Shown here piece after piece: positions 20,738 to 22,223 of a DNA stretch of 22,223 nt. The translations under genes were made by a program, and so were the position numbers. Origin of the DNA: an uncultured Oscillospiraceae bacterium (GTDB lineage: Bacteria; Bacillota; Clostridia; Oscillospirales; Oscillospiraceae); NCBI GenBank assembly GCA_947628265.1, contig CANQZF010000005.1, positions 1 to 22,223 of the forward strand, written 5' to 3'. The notes below the pieces were generated by a model. It was not told the origin of the DNA and ran no database searches. It saw nothing but the letters and a program-made list of their open reading frames with translations. Position 1 is the first letter of the stretch. Each line of letters starts with the position of its first letter.

Positions 20738-22223
<1,486 letters not shown>

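Overview
The window is chromosomal DNA from a GC-rich, low-complexity-poor Firmicute, most likely an anaerobic gut-type Clostridium relative (Oscillospirales/Ruminococcaceae-like). The basis is gene content: a short HisG paired with HisZ, a QueT-type ECF substrate subunit, QueH instead of QueG, the rpsF-ssb-rpsR and infC-rpmI-rplT operons each with a structured leader, and near-consensus TTGACA/TATAAT promoters. Species cannot be named from the sequence alone.

Layout. 1-3126 (minus): start of a histidine operon, hisZ-hisG-hisD-hisC, tightly overlapped and driven by a strong promoter just upstream of hisZ. 3173-3480 (plus): two tRNA-Ser genes (UGA, GCU) with promoter and terminator. 3481-4890 (minus): a small accessory patch containing a YoeB-type toxin with a RelB/DinJ-type antitoxin, and an unknown four-helix membrane protein. 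4936-7268 (minus): galU, then the queuosine-salvage genes queT and queH, each with its own promoter; queT has a leader that can fold as a pseudoknot over its ribosome binding site. 7288-9953 (plus): rpsF-ssb-rpsR, then infC-rpmI-rplT, with an L20-type leader and a likely AUC start codon for infC. 9993-12971 (plus): an XRE regulator fused to a membrane domain, and an intracellular GH13 neopullulanase/cyclomaltodextrinase. 12977-15030 (minus): ychF and a DUF1624/HGSNAT-like membrane protein. 15054-17693 (minus): a three-gene operon of zinc-ribbon membrane proteins, visibly lower in GC. 17761-22223 (minus): secA (3' part), pgeF, an orphan substrate-binding lipoprotein, and cdd, closed by a terminator.

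How the parts work together. Most of the window is housekeeping: histidine synthesis, translation, protein export, UDP-glucose supply, nucleoside scavenging. QueT imports a queuosine precursor and QueH performs the last reduction to queuosine, so the two genes form a tRNA-modification salvage pair. Ribosomal protein operons carry autoregulatory-looking leaders.

The accessory elements most worth following are the queT leader pseudoknot, the zinc-ribbon membrane operon (two of its proteins share an unrecognised C-terminal domain, the middle one has a PH-like domain), the YoeB/DinJ-type module with a palindromic operator, and a 58-base near-palindrome that includes the 3' end of a tRNA-Ser gene next to that module.
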